A stretch of 64,000 bases of DNA from Alisma plantago-aquatica (lineage: Eukaryota; Streptophyta; Magnoliopsida; Alismatales; Alismataceae), in NCBI GenBank assembly GCA_963693085.1, contig OY856410.1:565660406-565724405 (forward strand), written 5' to 3'. Below the pieces are notes generated by a model. The model saw only the letters and a list, made by a program, of their open reading frames with translations, ran no database searches and was not told where the DNA came from. This document shows positions 45,490 to 57,429 of this stretch, in pieces (position 1 is the stretch's first letter; every line of letters starts with the position of its first letter). The translations under genes were made by a program, and so were the position numbers.

Positions 45490-48126
45490 TGTCAGACCCT
45501 TAATCTTGCTTCATGGTTGATCATGCTTTCTGTTATCATAATTGGATCCTTAAAACCTTAATATAACACTGAGATGTGCTTTGATATCATGTGAAAAGCA
45601 TATGTTTCAAGTTTGGTCCAGTTTGGACACTGTTTGAGCACGTTATGCAATTTTGTGCTAGTTTTAGAATTTTATGCAATTTACCCATATCTAGGGTTTT
45701 CTTGTAATTTATCACATTCTTGTTGTACCTCACATGTTTTTGTATAATGTTTGAGTTGGTTATACCATGAGGATCCTAGGTGCATCTTGGTTTGGGTGGT
45801 GACACCTACCTAGGGTTGAATTTAGGGTTTCCCTCATAGATATACTACCTTGAGTGATAGAACTCGATGATTCTATTGTTTTGGTGAGATATTATGGCTT
45901 TACCTGTGTGTTGGGATCTGATGATGGTCCCTAGAGGTGTGAGGGTCTGTATTTTTTCTCTTTGGATCTCCTTGGATGATCGATGGTTCACCTAAAGAGG
46001 TGCTCAGCCAATGGTTCTCCACCCTTGTGACATATGGGTCAAAAACCAATGGTTCCCCTATTGATGGAGTTTGATGGCCACCTTGGGAGCTAATATTGAT
46101 GTCCCTTTTGACTCCCATAACTTATGGACCTATTGGTTTGCATAGATTTGATGCTTTGTCCATGGGACACTTGGCAAACAAGGCTAGACACCTTAACCTT
46201 CTCTTCTCTCTCACCCATAGCCATACATACATCCCTCCTTGCATGCAAATGAGTTCTTTACACACCTAGATCACCTCTTCATCTTCCTTTTATCTTGAAT
46301 CTCGTACCCCTTTGATTGGTGTAGAAGAAGTAGCTCAATGTAGAAGGTGTCTGATATTCTTCCATGTGCATCTAGGGTTTAGATTTACCCTAGTTGAGGT
46401 CGTTTGGTGCTTTCTTGATTGGTTTCTTATCCTAGGTAAGTGATATCTCTCTTCCTTCCTTCATTTTCCTTGATTTCCTACCTTCTTCTCTTTTCTTCTT
46501 GGTCATTTGCATGGTGTATCATGTGCTAGAGCTTTAAGATGCCTTCTTTATTTCTTCCTTGACCTAGGATTTGCTTCCTTTTTGGAGAAGGAGCTAGCTT
46601 GGACGAGTGAAGTGCTCAAGCTAGGGTTTCTTCCTCTTTTTCTCAAGATACCTTGTTGTTTGGAGCTTATTCATCATATCTAATGCAAGTTATATAATTG
46701 TATCCATGTTTATTGCTTACTCCTAGCTTGCATGTATTAGATCTTGCTCTCAAATGTAATTCTAAGTAGGAAGATCCTATCTTTACCTAGGGTTTAAGCT
46801 TATGGCATCATCCTTGAGTATTTTTCTTCTTTTATGAACCCTAAACCTTGTGCAAGACCTTCCTTTAGTATTGGAATCTCTAGACCTAGATGACATGTGA
46901 AAAATGGTGACTTTCTCTCTCATAAGTGATGGTTCATTTCTAGGGCTTTGAGATGATTTCCCATCACTTGTTGCAACTCAATGGTTAGGTTTAGGTGCTA
47001 TTTTGCTTGACCTTCTTGTGCCAACCGATGTGTGATGTTGAACCTCAAAACTGATGGCTGCAAACAATGGTTTTGACACTAACATGTGGTGGTTTCATCC
47101 GATGGTTTTCCTCCATCCACCAAACGATGGTTTTACTTGGATTTTGGATCTATTTTCCCACCTGTCGACAACACTCAATGGTCTTGTTGGGTGCCACACT
47201 CGATGGCCTCACTGGGTCATCATCCAATGACTTCCATGGTTCCAAACTCGATGGATTTTTTGACTCAAGGGTTGATGGTCTTCAACAAATGGTTTCTCTA
47301 CCTCCAAAGTTGATGGTTTTCATAGTGTCACAATTGATGGTGGCACTGCTTCCATAACCCATGGTGGACCTAAAGTCCACAATTGATGGTGCTTTTAAGG
47401 TCACCAAACAATGTCTGTTCTATATTTTTTAATCTTATGGTTTATCATGATCCAATGGTGGTGGTAATTGCATATCATTTAATGGTCTTTCTAGGGCATA
47501 ACTCGATGGTTACCTAGATGGATGGTTTAAAGTTTTTCTTGTATGGAATCTGGTGGTCCATTACTTAATGATTGAATCGATGCTCTTAATCTAGTGGTTA
47601 TGCTTTTGTTGTATGTAATCCATGATCTAATGGAGGTACTAGGGTTATGGTGAGTGTCTTGACCTAAGTAAGCATATGAACCAATGGTTAGATGATTGTT
47701 GAATTGTAACATCAATTTAACTTGCATTATGCAGCCTAACCCTAATGTAATCAAATGATGGTGATTAATCATACTTAGATCTTCGAATGATACGATGAAG
47801 GAATAGTCTCTCAATGTGGTGGTAACCCTAATGTGTTATGTAATGACCAGTATGGCTTTTACGTAATGCAATCCTATGCTACACTTGTGTGCTAAAAGCA
47901 TGATGATGTATGTTGAACCTTCTTCATGATGTTGAAAGATAATGATGTTCTTATAGGAGATTATGTGATTGGTCTTAATGAGCTTTGGACATGGTTGAGC
48001 CCCATTGGAGGTGTAATCCTCTTTATGACATGACAGGGATTGGTATCATGTGATGATGTAGTAAGAATTATATCTCACGAGATGTGGAAACTCTGCCTAT
48101 GTTTTCATATTTTGTGAAAATGTAGC
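45490..48126 (+). repeat. Gypsy 3' LTR, end not seen
   Basis: Follows the chromodomain stop after a short AGGGGTGAAATCCC purine-containing stretch, and starts TGTCAGACCCTTAATC, similar in form to the TGTAACACCC start of the solo LTRs. It contains no coding frame. A GATGGTT motif cluster fills 47050-47560. The RTE LINE begins about 48127 and probably interrupts the LTR, so the true end would lie beyond the window. Confidence 0.55.
47050..47560. repeat. GATGGTT / CAATGG motif cluster
   Basis: About twenty copies of CGATGG, TGATGG or CAATGG words in 500 bp, spaced roughly 20-35 bp, such as CCGATGGTTTTCC (47099) and CTCGATGGCC (47199). Sparser copies extend from 45960 to 47700. The intervening sequence differs, so it is not a simple tandem array. 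Confidence 0.75.
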
Positions 48127-48289
48127 TAGTCCCAAGCCCGGGTAAAGGAGGAGGGTTGGTGGTAGGTTGACAGTTAGCCATTAAAACTTTGTCACTCTTT
48201 CTATGACATGAATCCTTATAAATATATCATTGGAGCATCCATACCTAGAGACATGTTGCATCAGCACCCGGGTGCAGTGATAAATAGGC

Positions 48290-48512
48290 AAGGGGTTTCG
48301 ACACAACAACGCCCAGTTGTGTTGAAGGACAAACAAGGGTTTCCACATCTTGGATGGGTGTGGGTAAAGAAGCTAGTCCTGCTATATCATCGCCCGGATG
48401 TAGTGAAAAATGTGCAAGGGTTTCCATATCTTGGATGAGTGTGGGTAAAGAAGCTAGTCCCGCTGCATCATTGCCCGGATGCAGTGAAAAATGTGCAAGG
48501 GCAACACTTTCA
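48290..48512 (+). repeat. ~100-bp tandem repeats in LINE leader
   Basis: Two to two and a half copies of a unit with GGGTTTCCACATCTTGGATG, GTGGGTAAAGAAGCTAGTCC and ATCGCCCGGATG. Tandem leader repeats may act as promoter monomers. Confidence 0.85.
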
Positions 48513-48564
48513 ATGAAGGTAGGTTAAGAAGCAAGTCCAACAAAAAAGGATTAGAGTTGGATCC

Positions 48565-48791
48565 TAGAATATTAGCTCTTTGACAGTAAAATCTTTGGAG
48601 ATAGTAGATAACATGATGAGAAGAAAAGTCAATATAGTTTTCTTGTAGGAAACTAAGTGGACAAGGGAACGTTGTAGAGAGATTGGAGACACATGATACA
48701 AAATCTGGTATACAGACATTGATAAATGTATAAATGGAGTAGGTATTATTGTTGATAAGACATTGAAGGATGATGTTGTCAAGACCACTAG
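48565..48791 (+). pseudogene. RTE endonuclease, first part
   Basis: Translation reads NISSLTVKSLEIVDNMMRRK, VFL*ETKWTRERC, then GVGIIVDKTLKDDVVKT. This is the start of the apurinic-type endonuclease of plant RTE LINEs, where the motif is W-N-I-G-S-L-T and the ETKW glutamate binds the metal. The first Trp codon is TAG and there are further stops. It is cut by the solo LTR within the TSD ACTAG and continues at 61778 in frame. Confidence 0.85.
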
Positions 48792-50869
48792 TGTGACATC
48801 CTGCTATCACACATGCAACGAAATACCACATGAAAATGTGTGGAACCGTCATAAACATCATATTACCAAAAACACGGGTGAATTAAAACTGATTGTGGAA
48901 AGTAGATAAGAAAGGAACTATTACAACCAGATCCACATCCTACAAATAAGCATGTTATATAATTCTACATAAACCTGATACATGTCCACATTTCATAGGA
49001 TCCAGCTATCACATAGGCACAAAGAGTTCACCACCTGTTTATATACAGAACATGCCATATCAGGCCAACAACAAGATAACAAGCTACATCAACTATACAT
49101 CGTGAAACGTCATCAAAACACCTCCAAGGACCTGAGAGTACAGGGATGACTTCTAGGACTCTACTACAAAACTACCAAAATAGCAACATATCCATCTCTT
49201 GCCTCCTACTGTTCTTCTTGTTACTTGACCGCAACCTCACGACCACCACCATGTCTAGTACAATCACCTAAAAAGGTTTAAAACCAGCGACATGAGACAC
49301 ACAATCCCGACGAGAAACATAACTCCCCACCGAACTATAAAACTTCAGGAAAGCTAGAACAGATAAAGCGGATAACTGATATAAGCAACTCATGTATGCA
49401 ACATACTAAACGAAACTAACTTCATTAAAAAACTTACCAAGATATATGGGAGGCATATAACCTAATATTTCTTATGAACATGATTGACAAGACAAGTTAT
49501 ATAATAACTTATCATAATATATGAGGAATTTGGAATTAACTGCAAGATATAATTAGGGAAAATATACAAGCAAGGCCTCAACAAATGTTCCATGTTTTGC
49601 CCTAAGCAATATATATACTATATGGATGGGTTACAATTTATTATGCCCTGAGGAAGTGAGTCATACCGCTCAAATCCAACCTTCATCTGTGAAGCCCAAA
49701 CCGGTGCCATACAAGGTCAATGGAAGAGCCAGACTCCATGACCTCACATCCTTGTAGTTAGTGCACGATATCTAAAGCAGGACCACAATCTCTTGCTTAA
49801 GTGGCCTCATCCACAGGGTCAGCTCCGCAGGCTACCCTTTTCTCTAGCCCGCCTTGGTACAGGTCTCAGTGCTAGCATACCTTGAGCCACGGGCCTATTC
49901 ACCATGTTCCTGAGCCATGAACGCATTCATGCTCTATCACACTGAGCCATAGGCATGTTCACCATGATCTAACCATATTGTGTCTACAACCGAAGTTGTA
50001 CTCTAATCCTCCTATTTTTGGCTAGGAGAAACCCCGCATATTCAATAATATGCGCTCTAGGTAATCCCGTAGGATAAACCTATTTCACCATCACCATCTA
50101 CTGATGATGATGGATCTATGGCCAGGGAAAACTACATGAAATGTTCATCTGTAATTAATCAGTATATTTTAAGTGAATTGTTGAGGCAACCAGGTTATAA
50201 AACATAAACAACATTGTGTCACACCATTACTGTCATTATCATATTGCCATGGGATCTCAATCCCTCATCACATAATGCCACTGCCCCTCAAGGCTTCATC
50301 ATCATACAACATCATGGGATATCAATCCCTTATCTCATCATCAGAGGATAACACCTCAATTAGGCACTCAACCTTTATCAGGTCACCAGACCTTTCTCAT
50401 CATATTGGGGTGCATGTTATCTCATCAACAAGGAACATCATTATTGTATGTCATACAAAACACATACACCTCACAGCTCTTACCTGGCTATGAATTCATT
50501 TGATAATACATGCATGGCTAGAATGCATATCCAAAGAGATAACTTGATCAGCAAATACAAATCTTTAGAGAACATATTACGAATATCATGTCATTAAGAT
50601 TTAAGGTGCATAAGATTGGAACAACATCCATTATTATAAACACAGGAAGCATAAAGTTGTAGATGGTATGTCAAACAACTTATATTATTGTTACCAAACC
50701 GTGAGCATCCACCATGCCCTATATCTCATAACATCATGAACACAACCATGATCTTATCATCTTATCAACCTTAGGTATCCACCACATTACTGGGTACAAC
50801 CCAACTATCATATCTCATCATTAGAACCAAAGATGTGGGCTCAAGACAACAAGTTCACCAACTTAGGGT

Positions 50870-51500
50870 TATCGGGTTAGGCGCATCCCTCACCAAAGGT
50901 GTCGCCTACCCTCACTAAAGGGATATCGGGTAGAGCACCATACCTCACCCAAATGATATCGGCCACCACCAAAACCCTAGGGCACCAAGCCACATACCGG
51001 GAAACCAACATATCGTGCAACCATGCACAAGAGGGTATCGGGTAGCCATGTAGAAGAGTGCATCGGGCAACATTATCATCATATCGGACAAGAACCTATA
51101 TCGCCCACTAGGGTTAGAGTTTTCCATGTCGGGAAACCACCAAAACCATATCTCCCAAGGCACACCACTTCCATCCATCAAGCGACATCATGGGCATCCC
51201 ACCATGGAACCCAAGGAGCTCCCATATCGCCCAAGGTAGCCCTATCATCCAAGCTAGGGTTTGGGACTCTCTATCGGTCAAGGCACCATATTGCCCATCA
51301 AGGTTACACCAACCAATACTCCATATCGGGAAACACCATATCGACCAAGGACATATCGCCCAACTACATCTTGGGTAAAGGTCCATATCGGTCAAGAGGT
51401 CAACAAGGTGTTCACCTAGCATATCGCCCAAGCTCAACCCTATAAGAGGGATGTCAGGCATAACACAACTTAGGGTATCGTGTAAGGGTTCAAAGGCCAT
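50870..51500. repeat. ATATCG(C/G)CC motif cluster
   Basis: More than twenty ATATCG or TATCGGG words, commonly ATATCGCCCAAG, ATATCGGG or ATATCGGTCAAG, spaced 15-50 bp. More copies lie near 51620-51650 and, beyond the copia insertion, at 61110 and 61450-61500. It occupies the same part of the LTR as the ACGGTCT motif and minisatellite in the sister solo LTR. Confidence 0.85.
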
Positions 51501-52012
51501 GACGGGTTGGTCATATTCAACCTCAAGACTGCCACCAAGAAGCCCTAAAAGATCAAGAGAGTTGGCTCACCTCTCAACAACTAAGTGAAATAGGGGTTTT
51601 GCACAACTTCCATCACCTATCGGGAAACAAGGAGGTCCATCACCATATCGGCCATCCACTCCAAAACTCCTCTCACCATTGAATTAGGAGACCCTAGGTT
51701 CACCTCTCAACAACTAAGTGAGAGAGGGGTTTTTCCCAATGAACTCCTCATCCAATGGTTCGGCCAACCCAAGGAAACCATATCAACAAGGTCTAGGGTA
51801 CATCTAAGGCAACCTTATAACCATTAAAGCAATAAACATAGCTAGAAGATGACATGGCCGGAACATATAGCAAAGCAACATGATAAATAAGTAGTATAGT
51901 AGGGTTAGGAGTTATGTAACCCGCCTCAAGCTCTAAAGCTCCAAGCTCCTAGCACCAAGATCCAAGCTCCAAGGCACAACCTTCAGACAACACAAAGAAG
52001 ACAACTTATAAT

Positions 52013-54211
52013 TGTTGGGTTTTAGGGGAATCAGAGAAGGCAGCAGAAACAAAAATTTTCTTCTCCCAAACCCAGAATAAAGGAATTGTGTCAACATCTA
52101 TACAATAGGAAGGATGGTTTGTAGAGGCATACCTTGTCCCGAGGCTTGCTCAACAACATTACCTTACGGCTTGAGCGGTCTTCACCTCTGGTCTTGGACG
52201 GTGTCTGTGCAGCTCCTGGTCGCACTGGGACTGGCACCTCCTGGTCTCACTGGGACTGTCGGGATTGACAGCTGTCCTCTGAGTGGTAGAAGTCTCCCAC
52301 CTCTGAAGTAGTCCATACGAACCACCTAGAACTCCGATCTCCTTGTCCCACAAGAAATCGGAAGGATTTGCACCCTCCTGTCAGCGTACTAGTCACCAAC
52401 ACACTCTCCTGTAACTAGTTTCTTTCTACAGTTGTCTTTCCCTTGTTGTGCCTCCCTTATCGGGTAGCACTTGCTCGGGCTCTCTCGGTTACCAAAACCA
52501 GAGAGAACGACAACTTTGCAGAGCAACTGGTTCACTGAGTTGTTGTTCCTGAGAAGCCCCTACTACCCTATATATAGGATGGTCATGGGACAGGGTTCTC
52601 TATCCCGGGCAATGCGGGATTAATGTAGGAGTAGAAGGATTTGAGATTTTCCACAAAATAATCAACTTGCGCCAGCTGAACCGATCGTTTCAACCCTGAA
52701 ACTATCATTTGGTTACCTCAATCAATCGTTTCAAGTTGAACCGATCGTTTGGGACACCTGAGTCGATCGGTTCACTTCTGAGCCGATCGGTTCGTGGTCT
52801 TGGTCTTACTCAAATTGACTTTCATATTTGTTTCCAAATAATCAAATATTAATCATTGTCCAAATTGAATTTGTACAACTGAAACGAATTGTATTTGCAA
52901 AATAGTCTTCTGATTTTCCAAACGACCTCGGTTGGACACATAAGCCGATCGATTCAACAATTGAGCCGATCGGTTCATTGCACATGAGTTGATCGGTTCA
53001 TTGCACATGAGCCGATCGGTTGGAGCAGCAAACTTGTACAAATCAGTCAATCGTAGTTTCAATCAATCTGATAGTCTAATCAATCGGTCCAACACCTTGA
53101 ACACTATGATATTGAGCCATCAATTAATTGAGTGTTTAATTGAACTACTAAACTCCTTTAGTAATCAATGTAAACATCATTTGTGGATAAACTCCTCTTC
53201 CAGGTTAAATCCTATGTGTGTGACCCTGCAGATCCATTTCACATTGGCAGTGAAAGTCCATAACATTTATGACTTCACAAACTAAGAGCGGTGCCTAGTC
53301 GCACATCAGTGCTACCCAAGTGAAATAGAAAGTTGGAGAACAACTTTCAATCCTACAATCCGTGGATGGTGTTATAACGAATGTATAATTCCTTTGCCAC
53401 TGATATCCCGAATGAACTCAAGGCATGGAACAGTCATCCTATCAATGTTCATTCACTTTTTTGATCTCAGAGTATATTGGAGGAGATATGTATCACATCA
53501 ATATCAGATATTGATTCACACATGTGTGTGCACACCTATCTCAATCCTACTCATCAAGTGGCCATGGTTATCAAACTCCCTCAAGAGGGACAAATCCCAT
53601 ATCTATCACTCACCCCTCAAAAGCCCTATGTGTCAAAGCCACCCAATCATCACCTTTATAACAACCCATGTTTCAGGACTGTGTTTGATGATCTCAAAGT
53701 GTACCCAATGATATTTATTGAGTGTAGTGATTTCAGGTCAAAGAATCACACTCACCACCATCACTGTGAGAACTGACTGTGACTACCATGTCATGGTTCC
53801 ATGTGTCAAACTCATGGTGGGTCTGTCTGGTACACTTGTTCTCTAACAAGTGTCTATGTATTTGGTTTGATATCTCCATACCATGACTAATGAGATTCTA
53901 TCATCAACCAACACCACAATCTAGTCTTGTGTGTCATTACTATCTATCTACCTTCCTCAATGACATCCTACTAGGGACATAATAAGAATGTACAAACTCT
54001 TAGCATCCATATGATCTCATCGTTCAGGTCTTCAACCTGAAAGCATACGTCATTGAGTATTGTCATTCTCTAGACATTCAATCTATTCTATCATTATCTC
54101 ATATGACTGAACCAGAAAGAATTGGAAGCTTGCCTTTAATCTTTATCAAATCAATCTTAATGTATCCCACCAATCATCCCATGATTGGCTCTCAGGACAT
54201 ACATACCAACA
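52013..54211 (-). repeat. Second copia 3' LTR (2199 bp)
   Basis: Starts (plus strand) TGTTGGGTTTTAGGGGAATC and ends CATACATACCAACA. TATATATA at 52569-52576 lies on the minus strand, with the CCGATCGG cluster directly upstream in U3. Confidence 0.93.
52675..53095. repeat. CCGATCGG motif cluster in U3
   Basis: About thirteen CCGATCGGTTCA-like words (including the 8-bp palindrome CCGATCGG) in 420 bp, for example near 52779, 52790, 52963 and 53014, along with CGATCGTTT variants. In LTR sense the cluster sits from roughly 100 to 520 bp upstream of the TATA box. The other LTR has the same cluster (about 59505-59860) but many sites there have changed C to T, and one 44-bp segment is lost. Confidence 0.9.
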
Positions 54212-54226
54212 GACTCCCACTTGCAT
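54212..54226 (-). promoter_or_regulatory. Polypurine tract of second copia element
   Basis: AATGCAAGTGGGAGTC-type tract on the minus strand abutting the LTR edge TGTTGG. The core AAGTGGGA is shared with both tracts of the first element. Confidence 0.75.
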
Positions 54227-56590
54227 TGTGAGCTAATCACCCTTGAATCATATTCATAGTGATCTTCAACATGTCCCACATGTTACTATGCTCGAGTGCT
54301 AACATAGTGAGTTATGGCAACACCTAGCCAAAGTCGGTTTTAATTGCATGTCTCTCATCTCTTCGATGTACGTCACACGTATGAGATGGAGTTGCCGTAA
54401 TATGCGATCTAGTATTCCTTTACTAACCTTTAGCCACATTGCATGACCAAGTACTCCTTACTTGTCATCAATGACCAGAATATCTATAAGTTCATCTCAT
54501 GAACTTTCAGATCCATATAGTATCCACTGTTGTTCTCTAACACACGGATACTCGGCATTTCCTTTTAAAACAACTTTATTGGAATGTTTCCATTCACTTT
54601 TATATATCTCATATATATATTGCGATTAATTTTCTATCCTTTTTGAAAGTTTGCATCATTGTAACTCTTTACAGTGAACCCTTCCTTATTTCCATAGAAC
54701 TAGTACTTCTCAAGTACTTATCAAGTTCTTATGGTATTCCAATAACCCTTTCTGGAACTAGACAGACATCCACTCGTCAATTCCCACATATGAGTTATCA
54801 GGATGAGCACATCATATTGTCATGTCCTACATATAAGATGATGAATGCATTTTATTCTTGCTATGTCCTATACATGCAAGATAATGGGATGATTACATAC
54901 ATGATAGATCCATATCTATTCTTAGTGTCCCCATTCTTCATAAGAATTGGATACTTGGCCTTGGGATACTAACTCCATGTAACATGGACAAGTTTTCTCC
55001 CACCGAATCTGTGCATAATGAACCCTCCAGTATAGATTGCCAATGTATGCTTTCTCTTTTCCTGGTCAAGAGGTTTTTTTAGAACTATCTCTATAGATCT
55101 CTATTCCTATCACATAGGAAACATCTCTATCTTCCTTAAAGATAATTTCCACTTGGGATTTCTATTCTAGAACATTTCCATTTCACATCAATATATGGAA
55201 TGCAAATATGCTCCCACTAAATCACAGATCCCTTCTTTATCTTTGTCATATCAGTCAAACCCTTTTGACTATATTATCAAAGTAAAGATCCAGCTCTGAG
55301 TTGCTTGTACTCAATTAATCACATTGATTAGTCCATCATAACTTACAGACTTCATTTGCATTAATGGATTCATAAACCTTATAGGTTGTGTCACGTACAC
55401 ATCCTTGTTTTATTCCTCATAGGAATGCAGTTTTAGTATATGTATGCCAAATGTCTTAGTCATTAAGTTGCAATCAACAAGCATCATCCTTCTCAAAATG
55501 TTATCCATGTGTCTTAACGCTTAAGACTCATTTACACTTATGGATTTCATCCCAATGGGTGCTACCATCAAGGTCATACATTATGGTTCACATGGAAGTC
55601 ATTTAGGATGTAATGGTCATAAACCATAACTCAAAATCCGGATCCTCATATTTATCTAGATATTTGATTCATCACATGACCAACTCATCACATAGATAAT
55701 TGAGGTGTATCTATATAGGATATAAGAACTCACAACCCTTTGTGATTCTTAATGCCCTTTATTAGTGTGTGGTATTCTTTATTTAAGAAGAAATTAGTTA
55801 TTTGATAATCATCCTCTAACTCCTTAGAGTATGACTCCTTGTTGATTTAGACATCACCATGCCTTAATCACGAGCTTACTATGATACATTATCATAATCA
55901 CTCATGAGGATCTCAAACATTTGGTTCAAGTATTTCATTCATTGATCTCATCAATAATTAACACTTTACCAAATCCGTACTTCATCTATGATATTCTTGA
56001 ACACTTCAAGATATTCATTTTGGTATTTCTCTAAACACCATTTGAATTACTAGCATTAAGTCCAATAGGTATGTAAATACATCACATGTATTATACCTAA
56101 TAGGATAATCAATCTCCCACTATGACTAGTGAAGATTGATCATGTCCAAGAGATTCATGTCTCTTACTGGTTCTCTAACCAAAAGAGTCTAGACTTATCC
56201 ATCGTATGGAAACTAGAAATGAATTTCTCATGATTTATGCTAATTTGATCATTTAAGTTATCAATAACTTTCAGGTGTCATTTTATCTTATGCATACCAA
56301 GTACCACAAGATAAACAAGGGATTGCCATAAAGATCATATCTTTTTAGATTGAAACATCAACTTTATTAATTGCAATCATTGTCATACAATATGCAAAAA
56401 TAATGTGTTTCTATCCATTGTCAAATATGAAATAGCAGTTCATAACTCTATTACATGCCTTCAAGGCTGAAAATAAACTAAAGTACTCCTATCTATGGCA
56501 TCAACACTTGCCCCCATTTATCGAGTGTTTTACATTTTATATCTTGGTATCATATACCTCAAAAATGTTACAAGTTTATTTCATGACACC
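54227..56590 (-). pseudogene. Eroded copia pol remnant
   Basis: No open frame survives, but blocks still align with the first element's pol. The sequence near 55080-55135 (CTATCTCTATAGATCT ... CCTTAAAGATA) corresponds to the RT region near 35365-35430, and 55270-55390 to 35590-35710. The erosion includes deletions; the remnant is shorter than the first element's protease-to-RNase H segment. Confidence 0.6.
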
Positions 56591-56591
56591 T

Positions 56592-57429
56592 TCAGGTGGA
56601 GATGTCGATCGCCTCCTTCTTCTTTAGTTCTTCCAGATAGAGTGGACAATTCCTTTTCCAATGTCCTGGCTTTTGACAATGGTGGCAATTGCCTCTCTTG
56701 GTCATGCCTCCCTTGGCCTTGAGAACTGAAGACGCCTTGGGCTCCTGGCTAGCATCAGAACCCTTCTTAGCTTTTCCCTTGCCCTTACGCTTGGACTTGC
56801 CTTTCTTGTTGTTGATCATCATCACAGACTTAGGCTTGACCTTTTTCATCTGTGTCTCGGCTATCCTCAACATGCCCAACAACTCTGTCAACAGCTTTTC
56901 AAAGTTGTTCATGTTGTAGTTCATCACAAACTGATTGTAAGATTCTAGCAACGATTGCAGTATCACGTCAGTAGCCAAATCCCAGTCTTGTCAGGTTCTA
57001 CACATACCCAATCATCTTGAGCATGTGAGGACCAACTGGATCCCCTTCTGTCATGATGCACTTGAACAGTGCCCTGGAGACATCATATCTCTCTTTCCGT
57101 GCTTGGTCTTCATACATGTTCTTGAGATGCTGAATCATCTCAATGACACCCATGTTCTCATGTTGTATCTGCAACTCGTGGTTCATGGAGCACAACATCA
57201 ATCACTTTGCATCAATGGCATCATCAGAATGCTTCTTATAAGCATCCCTTTCTGCCTTTGGTGCGGTAGGAGTAGGTTCCTATGGAATTGGAGTATCCAG
57301 GACATAGAGCTTTCGCTCTTGAGTGAGAACAATTCTCAATGTCCTAAACCAGTCGTGGAAGTTAGTCCCATTCAGCTTGTCCTTTTCAAGGACCGATCAC
57401 AACGAGAAGTGATTGTTGTTTGTTGTCAT
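56592..57429 (-). pseudogene. Copia gag, with stops and one shift
   Basis: Starts at the ATG at 57429 (MTTNNNHFSL) and parallels the first element's gag: WFRTLRIVLTQERKLYVLDT, MLCSMNHELQ, KNMYEDQARKERYDVSRALF, then after a frame break near 56985 NYNMNNFEKLLTELLGMLRI, a Lys-rich linker and the knuckle CHHCQKPGHWKRNC. Stops replace Arg (near 57396) and others; the last open part ends at 56592 just before the protease. Gag is clearly better preserved than pol in this element. Confidence 0.85.
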
